From assembly GCA_014621425.1 (NCBI GenBank), contig JAANBB010000212.1:1-64000 (forward strand): DNA of 64,000 bases, in the 5' to 3' direction. Positions 32,711 to 43,190 of the stretch are shown here, piece by piece. The notes under the pieces were generated by a model, which was not told where the DNA came from, did not search any database, and saw only the letters and a program-made list of their open reading frames with translations. The position numbers and the translations under genes were made by a program. Position 1 is the stretch's first letter; each line of letters opens with the position of its first letter. This stretch comes from Cylindrodendrum hubeiense (Eukaryota > Ascomycota > Sordariomycetes > Hypocreales > Nectriaceae).

Positions 32711-34476
32711 CTACTCAATCAAAAAGTTGTCTGCGTGACACTTGATCTCCCTGGAGAATGTCACCTCCTCATCCTCCTCTAGAAGCGATGCGGAAACAAT
32801 CTGGGTCATGGTTAGCATGGAACTTGCTGGGCTAAGGGGGGAAACACTTACGTCAACATCGATGAAAGGCGCCGACTTGTTGAACCTCACATTCATGGGG
32901 AAGAAGTCGTTCTCATCGCTGGACTCGGCCTCAAACTCGAAGGAACCACTAGGGCTGTCCTCATCCACATTGCCGATGGACCACTCAAGGGCATCGCCTG
33001 ACACATCATAGGTAGCATCGAAGCTTGAGACAACGGGCTCGGAGCCAGAGTAGGGGATGGTGACGGTGACATCCTTCAGAGCATCGCTGCCGGTCAACTC
33101 GTACTCGACAGTCATGTTGTACTTGTCACCCTCCTTGTTGATCCAGACAGTGAAGGTGATGGGGCACGCGCTGGCATCATCAATCTTGGGGGAAGCCCTC
33201 CATCGCAAGACACCAACGGCGTTGTTGACGGGGAATCCTCGGGCAGTGTTGCTCATTTGAATGACCTTTGAGCCGTTGAAGAGGTTACGGTCGACGTTGG
33301 GGTGAGTGCGGAACTGGGCTCCATGAGAGGCGACAGCGTGGAGGCCAAGCTTGAGCTTGGTCAAGCTAGGGTCGGAGATGCGAAGGGTAAGGTCACCGGT
33401 GATGGATAGCGAGGTAACAGCACCTTCACGGGACAGCTTGGCTGAAACCGTTTCCGAGATGGTGATGTGAATGGCATCGCGGTCCAGGGTGGTAGAGAGG
33501 CGACGCTCGGCAGGCTCCGCGTGTTGGGTCGGGGTCGGGGCGACGAGGGGGCTATCATCAATCTCACCGCCCATATCGCCTCGTACTCGCTCGAACATAT
33601 CGGTCGTCTTGGACTTCTTTCCGAGCTGCATACCCTTGGCCTTGGGAGCCGAGGACCTATATAATATTAGTCGCCTTTCTACATGCAAGCACGGGGAGGT
33701 GCTCCTTACTTGTTGAACGTCTTGTTCTTCTCAGCCTCATACGAATCGTAGGTATCGGGGGCGGTCGTTCGCGCAGGCGGCGTGTATGTGGGATAGGTGG
33801 GGGTGCGCGGCATGCCTCCAGGTCGACCGCCGCTCCGGGCGGCGTCCTTGCGCTGCATCTCCAGCTGCTTTGCCTTTCGTTTCCGCTCCTCGGTTGCTTC
33901 CAATTCCTTGTTCTGCAGGTTGTGAGCATCGATGGGGGTGCAGGGAGAGCCAGGGGGGGCCAGGTGTGCTTACCCGAGCAATGATCTCCTGGATGCGCTC
34001 CTCGTGGCTCTCCATTTCAAGGAAAGTCTTAATCTGGCTGATGGTCAGGTTCTCTCGGTAGCCGAGAGTGACGAGCTCGTCAAAGGCGCTGAGAAGTTCG
34101 TAGGCATTCTTGACGATTTCGCGCTCGTCGAGGCTCTTGCATGTGCTGGTGACGACCTGGGCAAACAGGTGCAGGGAGTCGATGTCCTGGAGGATGTTGG
34201 ACTGGCGGTTGGTGATGAGGACCATGTAGAGCTCGTCGAGGGGCTGGTATACGAAGCGGACATTGTCCTGCTCGACGGTGGTGTGCTGGGTGCCGCTGTC
34301 GGCAAGCTTGGGGAACGAAGACAGGAGAGCCTCTATCCGCGATCGTGGCATCTCCCGGAACTGTCTGGAGAGGACAGCTTTCCCTCCGCGGGTGCAAATC
34401 GAAGCCGCGAGGACGACCTGGGGCACGTCAGCAGGGGGGACGGGAGACGATGAGTTCGAGAGGCATTGCGCACCAT
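32711..34476 (-). CDS. RET2: Coatomer subunit delta (delta-COP, Ret2)
   Basis: Subunit of the COPI coat for Golgi-to-ER retrograde transport. Five exons on the minus strand: 34476-34474 (the ATG alone), 34417-33974, 33912-33710, 33656-32852 and 32800-32711; 514 aa, a normal length. Protein start MVVLAASICTRGGKAVLSRQ is the conserved delta-COP N-terminus and requires an intron directly after the ATG (ATG|GTGCGC...CCCAG|GTC). The longin-like domain covers about 1-140, followed by a charged linker with RKRKAKQLE and SKTTDMFERVRGDM, then the mu-homology domain from about residue 265. It ends EIKCHADNFLIE. The last intron is 51 nt, in frame and without a stop, but has a consensus donor (GTAAGT) and branch site (GCTAAC), so I treat it as spliced. 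Confidence 0.95.
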
Positions 34477-35303
34477 TGTGGCAGGCTGGATCGAGCAGAT
34501 TCGGTGTTGACTGGGAGTAGACGGGATGTTGCGTTGGCGGGTTCAAGCGTCGTCTCCTGGAGCTGCGGGCCAATATTCCAGGTGTGCGAGGCGGGACCGT
34601 GCTGGCTACAGTGGTTGAGTGGCTACCGTGGCTCGTGGCTCAGGGAGAAGCGTGGCTCAGGTGGGGGGGCTCGTGTTGGGGACACCTGGGAGCATTTGCT
34701 TGCTGCCACTCAACGCTAGTCCAAGTACGGTAAGCGGCAGCCTAAGGAACTTGCTTGGCTTCAGCCGCCAGGCTCCACGGTTGTACCTGCCTAAGGTAAT
34801 CAACGACAGGAATCTTTGAATGCTTGCAGCCCTTTCAACTTCCACCTCCGAACCTCTACCACTTCGCGTTTGCCACTGCGTGCGATTCTGCCCTTATTAA
34901 AGCCCTCTCCCGGCCCTCTCCTGGACCATCTTTACCAGCACACGCTCTCACCCGATCCTGAAACCCGGAACAAATGTCGCAGACCACCCTGATTCCATCT
35001 CCATTCACAACCCCGGCCCATCGGCAAGACTTTTGATTGAGCACTTGACCTTCGACGCGGTCCGCATTCGAAAGCCGATCTCGAGCACACGAACCCGTTC
35101 CGCCACACCTCTCGACCGACGAGAAGCTATCCTGATTACCGCGAACCGTCGCGAACGCGAGCCTGAGCTGCGGCTCTCCCGCACCAAATATCCCTTCGAC
35201 CCCAGTCCCTCCTAAGATACCGAAACATGGCAGAAGTCGAAATGGAGGTTGAAATGACGAGGCACTTGAGGTCGATGATGACTTTATTGACTTTGACACC
35301 GAC
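34477..35303. promoter_or_regulatory. Divergent promoter, RET2 (-) / acidic protein gene (+)
   Basis: About 0.8 kb between facing-away starts. Contains a TACCTGCCTAAGGTA element (34784-34798) of the recurrent TACCTA/TAGGTA type. The last 77 bp (from ATG 35227) may belong to the coding region of the + strand gene; see the finding on a frame break. Confidence 0.5.
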
Positions 35304-37741
35304 ATGGTGGATCAACCCGAGCTCGCATCACTGCATGGTGGAGACGACCAGAAGCCGACCGAAGCTTCCGCCAACATAGAAGATGATGTTGCTACCGAAC
35401 TTATTGAGAACCCATACGAAAATGCTGAAGATGCGACGATTCGGGAAGAAGTAGACTTGAGTGGCGTTGAGGACACGGCGAACGAGATGGATCAAGCAGG
35501 CAACGACGCGAGCCACACAGCCCAACATGACTACCATGACACAGAAGATGGTGTACTATCATTATCTCAACAACCAGAAGAAGATGATGGATATGTGGAG
35601 ATTCCGAATGACGCGGACGAAACACACGGGTCAGATCATGAGATTGACTACGAGTTCGAGGAACAAGCCGAGCAGCACGATTCGAATGACGAGCTTGACT
35701 TGGATGTCGAGAATAATCTAGCACCTTCAGGCACCGAGGCTGCAGTCGACAATTCTCCTGAGGACAATGTTCTTCAATCTGTAGGAGATGCTGTTACCGA
35801 GAACCCAGAAGGTGATTTTAGTGAACATGGTGATTATGGTGACAACCAAGAACAAGCGGAGCAGGATGAGATCACATATGATGAGGATGAAGGCGACGTG
35901 CCTGAACCAGTTGCTATCAAAGACGACGAGACGGTACCCGGCGGCAATCTCGAAGGCGCTGCTACAGATACACTAAATGACGAGTCCCAAGCCCAGGAGG
36001 AAGGTTTGAGCGGTCGAGATGGCCATTTCCATGAACAACACGCTGAAGAGCAAACGACACCTCAGCATGACGATGCTGAAAATGTTGAGTTCGATGAGTA
36101 TGATGTCGCCGCAGAGGATCAGGACGGTCAGCAGGATGCGGCTGATCTCGAGCAACAAGATCCATCGGTTTCTGGTGAGAACTCGGTTGCAGCCTCTGAC
36201 ACCGAGTTCCCTGCAATTACGGTACAGTATAAAGGAGACGAGTTTCCCTGCTTCTCTATTACCTCGGATGGTTTCTTTACCGAGATCTCTATCATTGATG
36301 CGACTATGGATAAGGTGTTGCTGGGGTTCCGCGACGAACTGGCAAGTGAGATTGCACAGGAAGAGGAGTTGGTCTTTCAAATCGACGAGCTTGGCCTTGA
36401 ATTTTCCGAGGTCAGTAAACCTTTTAGCATGTTGTATGGCCATGTACTAACCGATCCACAGTCATGCTTACAGGAATCTCTTGCTAGTGTCACGCTGCGC
36501 CAGATTCTTGAAATTTTTGACTTATTGGTCAAGAATCAGGATCCAGATAGCTCTCGGACACTGTACACATATCTCTTTACCAAGCCCTCCGCAAGCAAGC
36601 GATTGGAGTCCCTAATCGAGAGCGCCACGGCAGGCAAAGGTCTTGACGAGGTCATCCATATCTTCGAATCCCCCGTGGCGGCTGCGGCTAGCGTGCTGGA
36701 AGCCAACACTGCTGATGATGAACTTGAAGAGCGACTGGACGAATACGACAGCCCTGCCGACGATGATGTTGAGGGAATCAGCAAGGGAGAGATGGAGCAA
36801 GACGTCGAATACCTCGCAGGAGATGCTCCTGGCTTGGATGCCTCCGCTCTGAATGGCAACCAGGACTCCAATGAAGGCGACCAGGATGCTACAGAGGCTG
36901 ATTACACTGAGGACAACGCTGTTGATCCCACTTCCGAGGATGCAATTGCAACAAACGATCAAGCATCTAGCGCAGCCGCGATAGAGGATGATGTCGAATC
37001 AAATGGTAAACCCGCCACCCCTCACCCTGGTTTATTTCCTACTTGTTATTACCCAGACTTCTGTCTATGCACCACTTGTGTGGCAGGATACGTTGAAGAG
37101 CATGGCCGAGAAGAAGAGGGGTTCCGACACGCTCTCCAATTCAGACGGCGGCTTGAGTGGCAGCATGCAAACAGCGAGAAGCCAGTGCTTCGCCATGCAC
37201 TGCGGAAGCTCCATTACTCAAACTCCGATTTCAGCGTTACATATTCCGCAACAGATGCTGACCAGTCCATTCTAGCTCACGACGAAAGCGAATCTAACCC
37301 GTTCATAAACCCGGAGCTCGACGATGACGCCGAGGTAGATGACGAGGTGGACCTCGAAGTTGGTGGCCTTACCGATGAACATAACCCTATCGACCCAGAC
37401 GTAGCGAACGTGGGTACCACTGGCACGAGCACAACGACGACGCTGAAAGACGACGACGAGACGGGCTCCATAATCGCTGATGTCATTGCGGATGCGGCCG
37501 TGACTGGGTTACCAGACACAACTGAAGTAGCCGACGAAGATGATGTGGGAGAGATTGATTGGAGAGACGAGCCTGAGGCAGATGGTGATATCCCAAGCCC
37601 ACCATCTGTGGTTGGGAAGCGAGCCCGGGGAGATGATGAAGCTGATGTGGAAGATGAACAAGGTATGCACCCTGAGCTGGAACTGGTATGACACAGACCT
37701 TGCTAATACGTTATCTAGACGTCAAGCGTCGTCGACCCTGA
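35304..37741 (+). CDS. Long acidic conserved-looking hypothetical protein (likely nuclear)
   Basis: I do not recognise the family. Exon model: 35304-36410, 36462-37005, 37057-37662 and 37719-37741, giving 759 aa; introns 1 and 2 are each 51 nt and read through in frame, so both are judged by splice consensus only. Residues 1 to about 300 are Asp/Glu/Gln-rich. A globular part begins about residue 305 (AITVQYKGDEFPCFSI) and includes a helical segment (QEEELVFQIDELGLEF, then LRQILEIFDLLVKNQD). A second acidic linker is followed by DFCLCTTCVAGYVEEHG, a Cys-rich motif formed if intron 2 is spliced. The C-terminus, with exon 4, ends DVKRRRP, a candidate nuclear localisation signal. An upstream ATG (35227) opens MAEVEMEVE in a frame one base off. 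Confidence 0.8.
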
Positions 37742-38704
37742 GCCACCTACCCCACACTAACCTCCCCAACCCTAATGCTGTTGTTTCAATTCAAACCGGA
37801 CCAAGAAGCGAAACAAGCACATTGGCTATAGCGGCATGGGCCAGGAGCCATTCCTCAACATTATTTCCTATCCCCGATCCGACCCCCTCCTGAACCCAGC
37901 ATGGTATCTGTTCTGGTGGTAAGAAGAGCCATGCGTCCTAACAGCATAACGTGCTCCTTAGTATGGATGCGTTTTCTACTTGATGCCAGTATCGGCTAAA
38001 ACCAGATCAAGGTAGGTGTAAAATGAGCCGCGGACTAACTTGACAGGACCATTTTGATATGACACGACGACTTCAGCAGAGTGTCATTGAGCACGAATAC
38101 CCTTTGGTTATTGGCCTGTCGATTCTCTTTTGATTGTTCTTTATTGATGACGCCTTCGTCGATACCCTTTTACTCTTCGGAAAAGCGACCCAGCACCACG
38201 ACGCAAGTTGGTACAAGGTACCGGGAGAGTTGATCTTGTATGATAGATGGTTTTTACGGTGGGATAGGGCGTTGGATGGACTAAAGCACAAGCACCCATA
38301 TCCAGGCAAGCGATGATGGGCCCGATCTGCAACAATACATAGTCGATGCTATGAACCCATGGTCAGGGTAAGCATCTAGGGAAGCCAGCCCCTCGATCTT
38401 TGAGAAGCATACGGAGTAGCTGTTTGATAAGGCTGCCCTCATATGGGGCTCTTGGAGGGTTAGTAGTGTCTTTTGTCTAGGTTGGTAGTTGGCGGTGTGG
38501 TCGTCGGGGCGAGAGGCCACTGAGTGGCTGGAGCCACGACTAGAGTGGACCAGAATCTAAGACGATTCAAGTACACTCGGAGTTTCGAGTAAAACTAATT
38601 GGAAGAAACCAACTGATCTTGGCTCAATATCGTGTGAGATTGTCCCTGGCCCAGCTCCGCGTCCTTGGGAGTGCGTGTGAAGTAGATGACTTCTGGACAA
38701 AGCC
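37742..38704. other. Convergent 3' flanks, no gene seen
   Basis: Lies between the stops of the acidic protein (+) and the Gfa-like gene (-). Open frames are under 80 codons and unsupported. Confidence 0.55.
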
Positions 38705-39841
38705 CTAGATTCCTGCTAAAAAGCCACTGCTCTCCCTCTTACTCCATTGCCGCAGTCCTTCTTCTAGCGAGTCGATCAAAGCTCTCGCCCTTCGTGCTTC
38801 GCTGCCGAGTCGTCCATTCTCTGTGTCCTCAGCAAAGCTTACCCTTCCCTTCCACCAGTCTATCCAGCTCTCGGCCCTGGCTCCCTCTTTCGCCCTGAGC
38901 AGCCCGACACTCACATCGATCAAATCTGGTCGCCACTTGTCGTGCCAAAAGACGGTAGCGCCACAGGTTCCGCAAAACTCGCGGAGGACACCGGGGGAAG
39001 ACCGATAGCTCGTCAAGGTCCCAGCAGGCAGGGCAGCAAAGTCGAGAGGGACAGTGGCTTCATTGCCATCTGGTCCAGGCACGTGAAAGAATATGTTGGC
39101 TCGGGGCACAAAGGCCCACGTTTGAATCTCGAATCCCGAGGCGAGACGACACGAGCGACACGCACAGGTTCCACCAAGGTACTTCGTCCCGTCGGCGCGG
39201 ATCCACCACTTTTCGTCGGCCGGGTTCTGGGTGATGGCCTTGTCGGTCGAGCTGTATGGATGGATCAGATCGGAAAAGTTGGACTGGGGAAGGTAGCTCG
39301 CGGGGTTAGGGCGAGTGATGTGGAAGCCGACTCGGCCGCAGGCGCAAGAGGCCGGGAGATGGCCCTCGTCTAATAAGGCCTGTTGTGGAGCTGCACTGCG
39401 GGTGTCGTTATCAGGCTCGAGGAATTCCATCTTTTGACCCTGGAACTCTGGAATCCACACCGCGCTGCCTCCATCTTTGGTGTCGGAAACGAGGTGGTGA
39501 TGTGAATATCGCATCACGTCGGGACTGTGCTCCGGGAGGCTCTCGATGACGACACCAGTGGCCAGCTCCCATCCTGCGGCGTTGCAGCGGAATATTTGAC
39601 AGCCGCAGGAGGAGCAAAAGTGTCTTGTCCAGCCGTCTGCAGATTCATATTGAGTAATGCCTTGGGGAAGACTGGGAACCGCGATGGGATAGTACGAGGT
39701 GCAGAGCAAGCCGGAGGTGTGGCGGCAGGTGTTACAGTGGCAGAGGGAGAGCTCTGGCGGAGCATCTACGGTGGGTCTCGAGTTGACGAGCTGAGAGACG
39801 GAGCCACAGAGGCACGAGACGCGAAGAGAGGGCGGCTCCAT
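38705..39841 (-). CDS. Tandem Gfa/CENP-V-like zinc-binding protein
   Basis: Single exon, 378 aa, ATG at 39841 (MEPPSLRVSCLCGSV). Two copies of the Gfa/CENP-V fold (glutathione-dependent formaldehyde-activating-like, Mss4-like zinc fold). The first copy, about 8-130, has CLCGSV, CHCNTC and CSSCGCQ. The second, about 165-320, has CACGRV, CACRSC and FCGTCGA. All Cys pairs expected for zinc binding are present in both. The family name comes from bacterial S-hydroxymethyl-glutathione synthase, but most fungal members have no shown activity. No signal peptide. Confidence 0.9.
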   Translation of the reverse strand: MEPPSLRVSCLCGSVSQLVNSRPTVDAPPELSLCHCNTCRHTSGLLCTSYYPIAVPSLPQGITQYESADGWTRHFCSSCGCQIFRCNAAGWELATGVVIESLPEHSPDVMRYSHHHLVSDTKDGGSAVWIPEFQGQKMEFLEPDNDTRSAAPQQALLDEGHLPASCACGRVGFHITRPNPASYLPQSNFSDLIHPYSSTDKAITQNPADEKWWIRADGTKYLGGTCACRSCRLASGFEIQTWAFVPRANIFFHVPGPDGNEATVPLDFAALPAGTLTSYRSSPGVLREFCGTCGATVFWHDKWRPDLIDVSVGLLRAKEGARAESWIDWWKGRVSFAEDTENGRLGSEARRARALIDSLEEGLRQWSKRESSGFLAGI

Positions 39842-40730
39842 GAGATGGGCGCGGACGGGTGCGCACAGTTGAGTTGTTGCAGGGACCGAACGAGGCGGAA
39901 CTGGTAGACTACTACTGCGTCGTGAGTTGGTCCGAACGTGCAGATGTACTTGTAACTATCGTGGGAAATGCGGGGCTGTCTATTCATATCTTGCATGTAC
40001 GTATCTATCCATCTACTTGTACTTTGGTCGCAAGGAGTAAGGTAGGTAAGGTAGTTAATGTCGTAATGAATTTCAGGGGTCGAAGCGGGCGGGACGAAAG
40101 CAGGGCGTGACAGGCTGGCAAGTGACATCCCTGTCGGGGGTTCGTCACTGGAGCCCGGGCACCGAAACTCCGAGAGGGCACCTGCGGTGGCTTGGCTCCC
40201 ACCGTGGGCACCACCAAAAGGGTCTCGCAGTGGTTTCGCGTGCGTTTTTGTCGCCGTGGGGAAGAATGGCCACAGGGGTCCAGGGCCTGTTTCGCCTCTC
40301 GCGTCACTGCTGCTGGTTGGACGCAGAAGGGGTCGCAGGGGGGACTCAGAGGCACCGAGGCCCAGCGGCCCAGTGGCCCAAAAGTCCGCGACTAAAACTA
40401 ATAACGCCCGGATAAGAGGTTCGTTTTGTCATCAAGTTAACACGGGAATGACAGAGGCCCCGGAGCCATTGGTGACATGGTACGGAAAGAGGCTGCCTGA
40501 TGGCATGGGAAGGGATTGATTCGACCAGGGACTGGGGTGTAAATCCCAAGATGGGACGGATGATGTGCTGACGGAGCGATGCCAATTAGTGCTAGGGCAA
40601 TCTGCCATATGCCTGATCATCATGTAATGTGCTATCGAGGGCGTCGGAGCTATCCCCGCTCAGGTTGGAATGCATCGACAATTCTAAGCGCGAAGCTTCC
40701 TGCCGATCAATCAGGGCGCTGAGGATTGGC

Positions 40731-40780
40731 CTGGCGTGGCCTGGCCCGGCGTAGTCTGGCGTAGTCTGGCGTGGCCTGGT
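40731..40780. repeat. 10-bp degenerate tandem repeat (CTGGCGTAGT)
   Basis: Four to five units alternating CTGGCGTGGC, CTGGCCCGGC and GTAGTCTGGC; seen directly. Confidence 0.75.
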
Positions 40781-41693
40781 AGATCTGGTGCTGCCTTTCC
40801 CTGCTACCCGTAGCAAGTAAGTCCTGGAGGCCATGATAGTTGGGCAAACTCAATTGGACCCATCGCTTGTCACAGTCACGACTCCCGCTAACAGGTGTTC
40901 CAGAACCGTGTCTATCGAGCACTATGGTGGCCACGACGCCGCCCTGGCCGTAGTTGGCGTAGCTGGTGTAGTTGGCGCTTGCTGTAGACTGGGCACTTTC
41001 GCGTGGGCACTTTCGCGTGGGTACGATGCTAGAAATACTAGAACGCACGCATGCATACTACCTACGCAGCACAGGTAAGTACCTACGCTGAGCGCATGCT
41101 GACTGGAAGGGGTTGCTGGATCTGGCTAATTGGGACGAGGATTGCTGACGCGGACGGCCTATGCGAGGACGCCTGCGTGCGTGGAAGAAAAAAAAAAGAC
41201 CTTACGGGATGGATACTGTGCTGCCAAATGGAGACGTCCGAGAGAGGGTGTGGCGGTGCAGTTGCGGCAAGGGCGCCATGGTTCTCTGCCAAGCAAGGGG
41301 AGCGACGGGGCGGGTGATGAGTAAAAATCAGGTACGGAGTACCCAAGTCAATGTCAAGGGATGAAAGGGATGATTGGGATGGTTGACCGTTGCGGTCTTG
41401 GCCTTGGTCCCTCGAGTAAAGCTCCGAACTGCCCAGCGTGTCTTGTGCGTGTGACGGCATATGTGACACTCCTGCGTCGGGCATCTGTCTCGTTCCCCAT
41501 CTATTAGAGGCTGGAGGTACCCGCTGAGCCATGTATCGTCTAGGTAGGCACCTAGGTGGTTAGCGGGTGCAGCACCATCAGTTATCTATTACATAGTAGC
41601 ACATTAGCTCAGGGGGAAACCCTCCTTCAGATCAGGGCCACGCTTTGCTGATCAATGGATGGTGGGCTGGAGCTGTGTACAAAGTACCTCCTG

Positions 41694-41721
41694 TCTCTGT
41701 CCGTCTGTCTGTCTGTCTGTC
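41694..41721. repeat. (CTGT)n tetranucleotide microsatellite
   Basis: CTGTCTCTGTCCGTCTGTCT-type run followed by perfect CTGT units. Confidence 0.85.
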
Positions 41722-41788
41722 ACTGCACGTCTCTGAATTGAGCTGATAAGTAGGCAGCCGCACTCTCTTCTCGATTGGGATCTCCCAA

Positions 41789-41820
41789 GCTCAGGCTCAG
41801 GCTCATGCTCAGGCTCAGGG
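41789..41820. repeat. 6-bp tandem repeat GCTCAG
   Basis: Five hexamers (GCTCAG, with one GCTCAT variant). Confidence 0.85.
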
Positions 41821-41921
41821 CTGCCCCCCCGCCGGCCGGAACTGACGAGCGCACCGTACGTGTCAGGACTGTCCCCTTCCCTTCGGCATCGGCGTCCGTG
41901 TCAGCGGCCTGTGTACGTAGT

Positions 41922-41946
41922 ACTGTTCTGTTCTGTTCTGTTCTGC
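41922..41946. repeat. (GTTCT)n pentanucleotide microsatellite
   Basis: Four exact GTTCT units flanked by partial ones. Confidence 0.85.
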
Positions 41947-43190
41947 ATTCTGCGTCTGTGTTAGCGGGCCGGAGTCGGGTGCCAGATTGCCAAATTGTCT
42001 GGGGGAGTCCTGTCGGTACCTCGCCCTCCCAGGCCGACTTCAGGACACCCACTAGGTTTCAGAGGGCAAACCCCCTGCCGCCTCTGGCCGTCCCTGGAGC
42101 TGGGGGACCCGCCGCGGGTGGAGCACGCAGCCCTCGTAGCGCCCCCCAGAGCAGTGGACCGGTGGGGCGCTGGGGCGCTGGGGGCGTCGCAGTACGAATA
42201 CAGCGAGCTCAGGGAGGTGAGATGCGCTGAGGTGAGGTGTCCTCCCATTTTAACCCGCTGAAAACCTGGTGCGGTACCTGCGACGCATGGTACAGCGAAC
42301 GGTCCTGGGCCCTGTCCGGTACCTGGCTGACCCAATCCCCTAAGCCTGCGCCGTGTGCCGCCCCTTTGCGCTGACTCCAGCCTCGCCTTTGCCGTGCCGC
42401 TCCCCGTCCCTCACGCGTCCTCTCATTTTCCTTCTTTTTTTCCTCCTCACTAAAACCCAGCCTGCCTCGTGTTTCCTCGTCCGCGCGCCCACACCACACC
42501 CCCTGGTCCCGTCAAGTCACTAAGCGGCATCCACCCACCTCGACGTGCGAAGTACCTGCGGTAGGTACTTGCCTTGCCTGGGCCGCCTGGGCCACACCCT
42601 CGGCCACCTCTACAACCACCGACTACTAACCCGTCCCCCGTCTCCCGTCCCAGCAAACACGCAGCATCCAGCCAAGCTGTCCCTTTCGCATCGCATCGCA
42701 TCGCACCGCGTCTGCTTCCCGCGCACTCCCCCCCACGACCTCGGATCAACGACGACGACCTTGACGACTGGCCACGACCTAGACCACGACAAGACGTCAA
42801 TCCTTCCCTCGCTCGAAGCCTGACGTCGCGACCTCCACGGCCGCTGCCCTCCAGACCAACCCCCTCCATCACGAGCCGAGCCAGACCATCACCCCCTGCG
42901 CCATCGACGACCACCACGAGTTCTGCACTTTCTTGATGCATCGTTACTGAAGCCTGGATATTTGTTTCCCACCGGCTCTGTCGCCCTCCGTCTTTATCCT
43001 CCCTCTCGGCCACCCTCGTTTTCCTTGGACCGGCTTTCTCGCCCGGTGCGAGTCACTCACCAGCTCAAACTTGTGTGTCTGGCGCAATCCACCTCGGCTC
43101 CAACCGCACCAGGCCCGACGCGCATCCGGCTCCATTGTCGACCACATCACACGAAAGCGCTCTGTCGCTGGCTTGCACCCATATTACACC

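Larger units (their letters stand above)
39842..43190. promoter_or_regulatory. 3.3 kb divergent intergenic region rich in microsatellites
   Basis: Lies between the starts of the Gfa-like gene (-) and the NIPA-like gene (+). Holds a 10-bp CTGGCGTAGT-type repeat (40731-40780), a GGGCACTTTCGCGT duplication (about 40991-41020), (CTGT)n at 41694-41721, GGCTCA hexamers at 41789-41820, (GTTCT)n at 41922-41946 and GGGGCGCT units at 42162-42186. A C/T-rich leader runs from about 42350 to 43190. No gene is supported; the 187-codon minus-strand frame at 42450-43013 is the complement of the leader. Confidence 0.5.
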
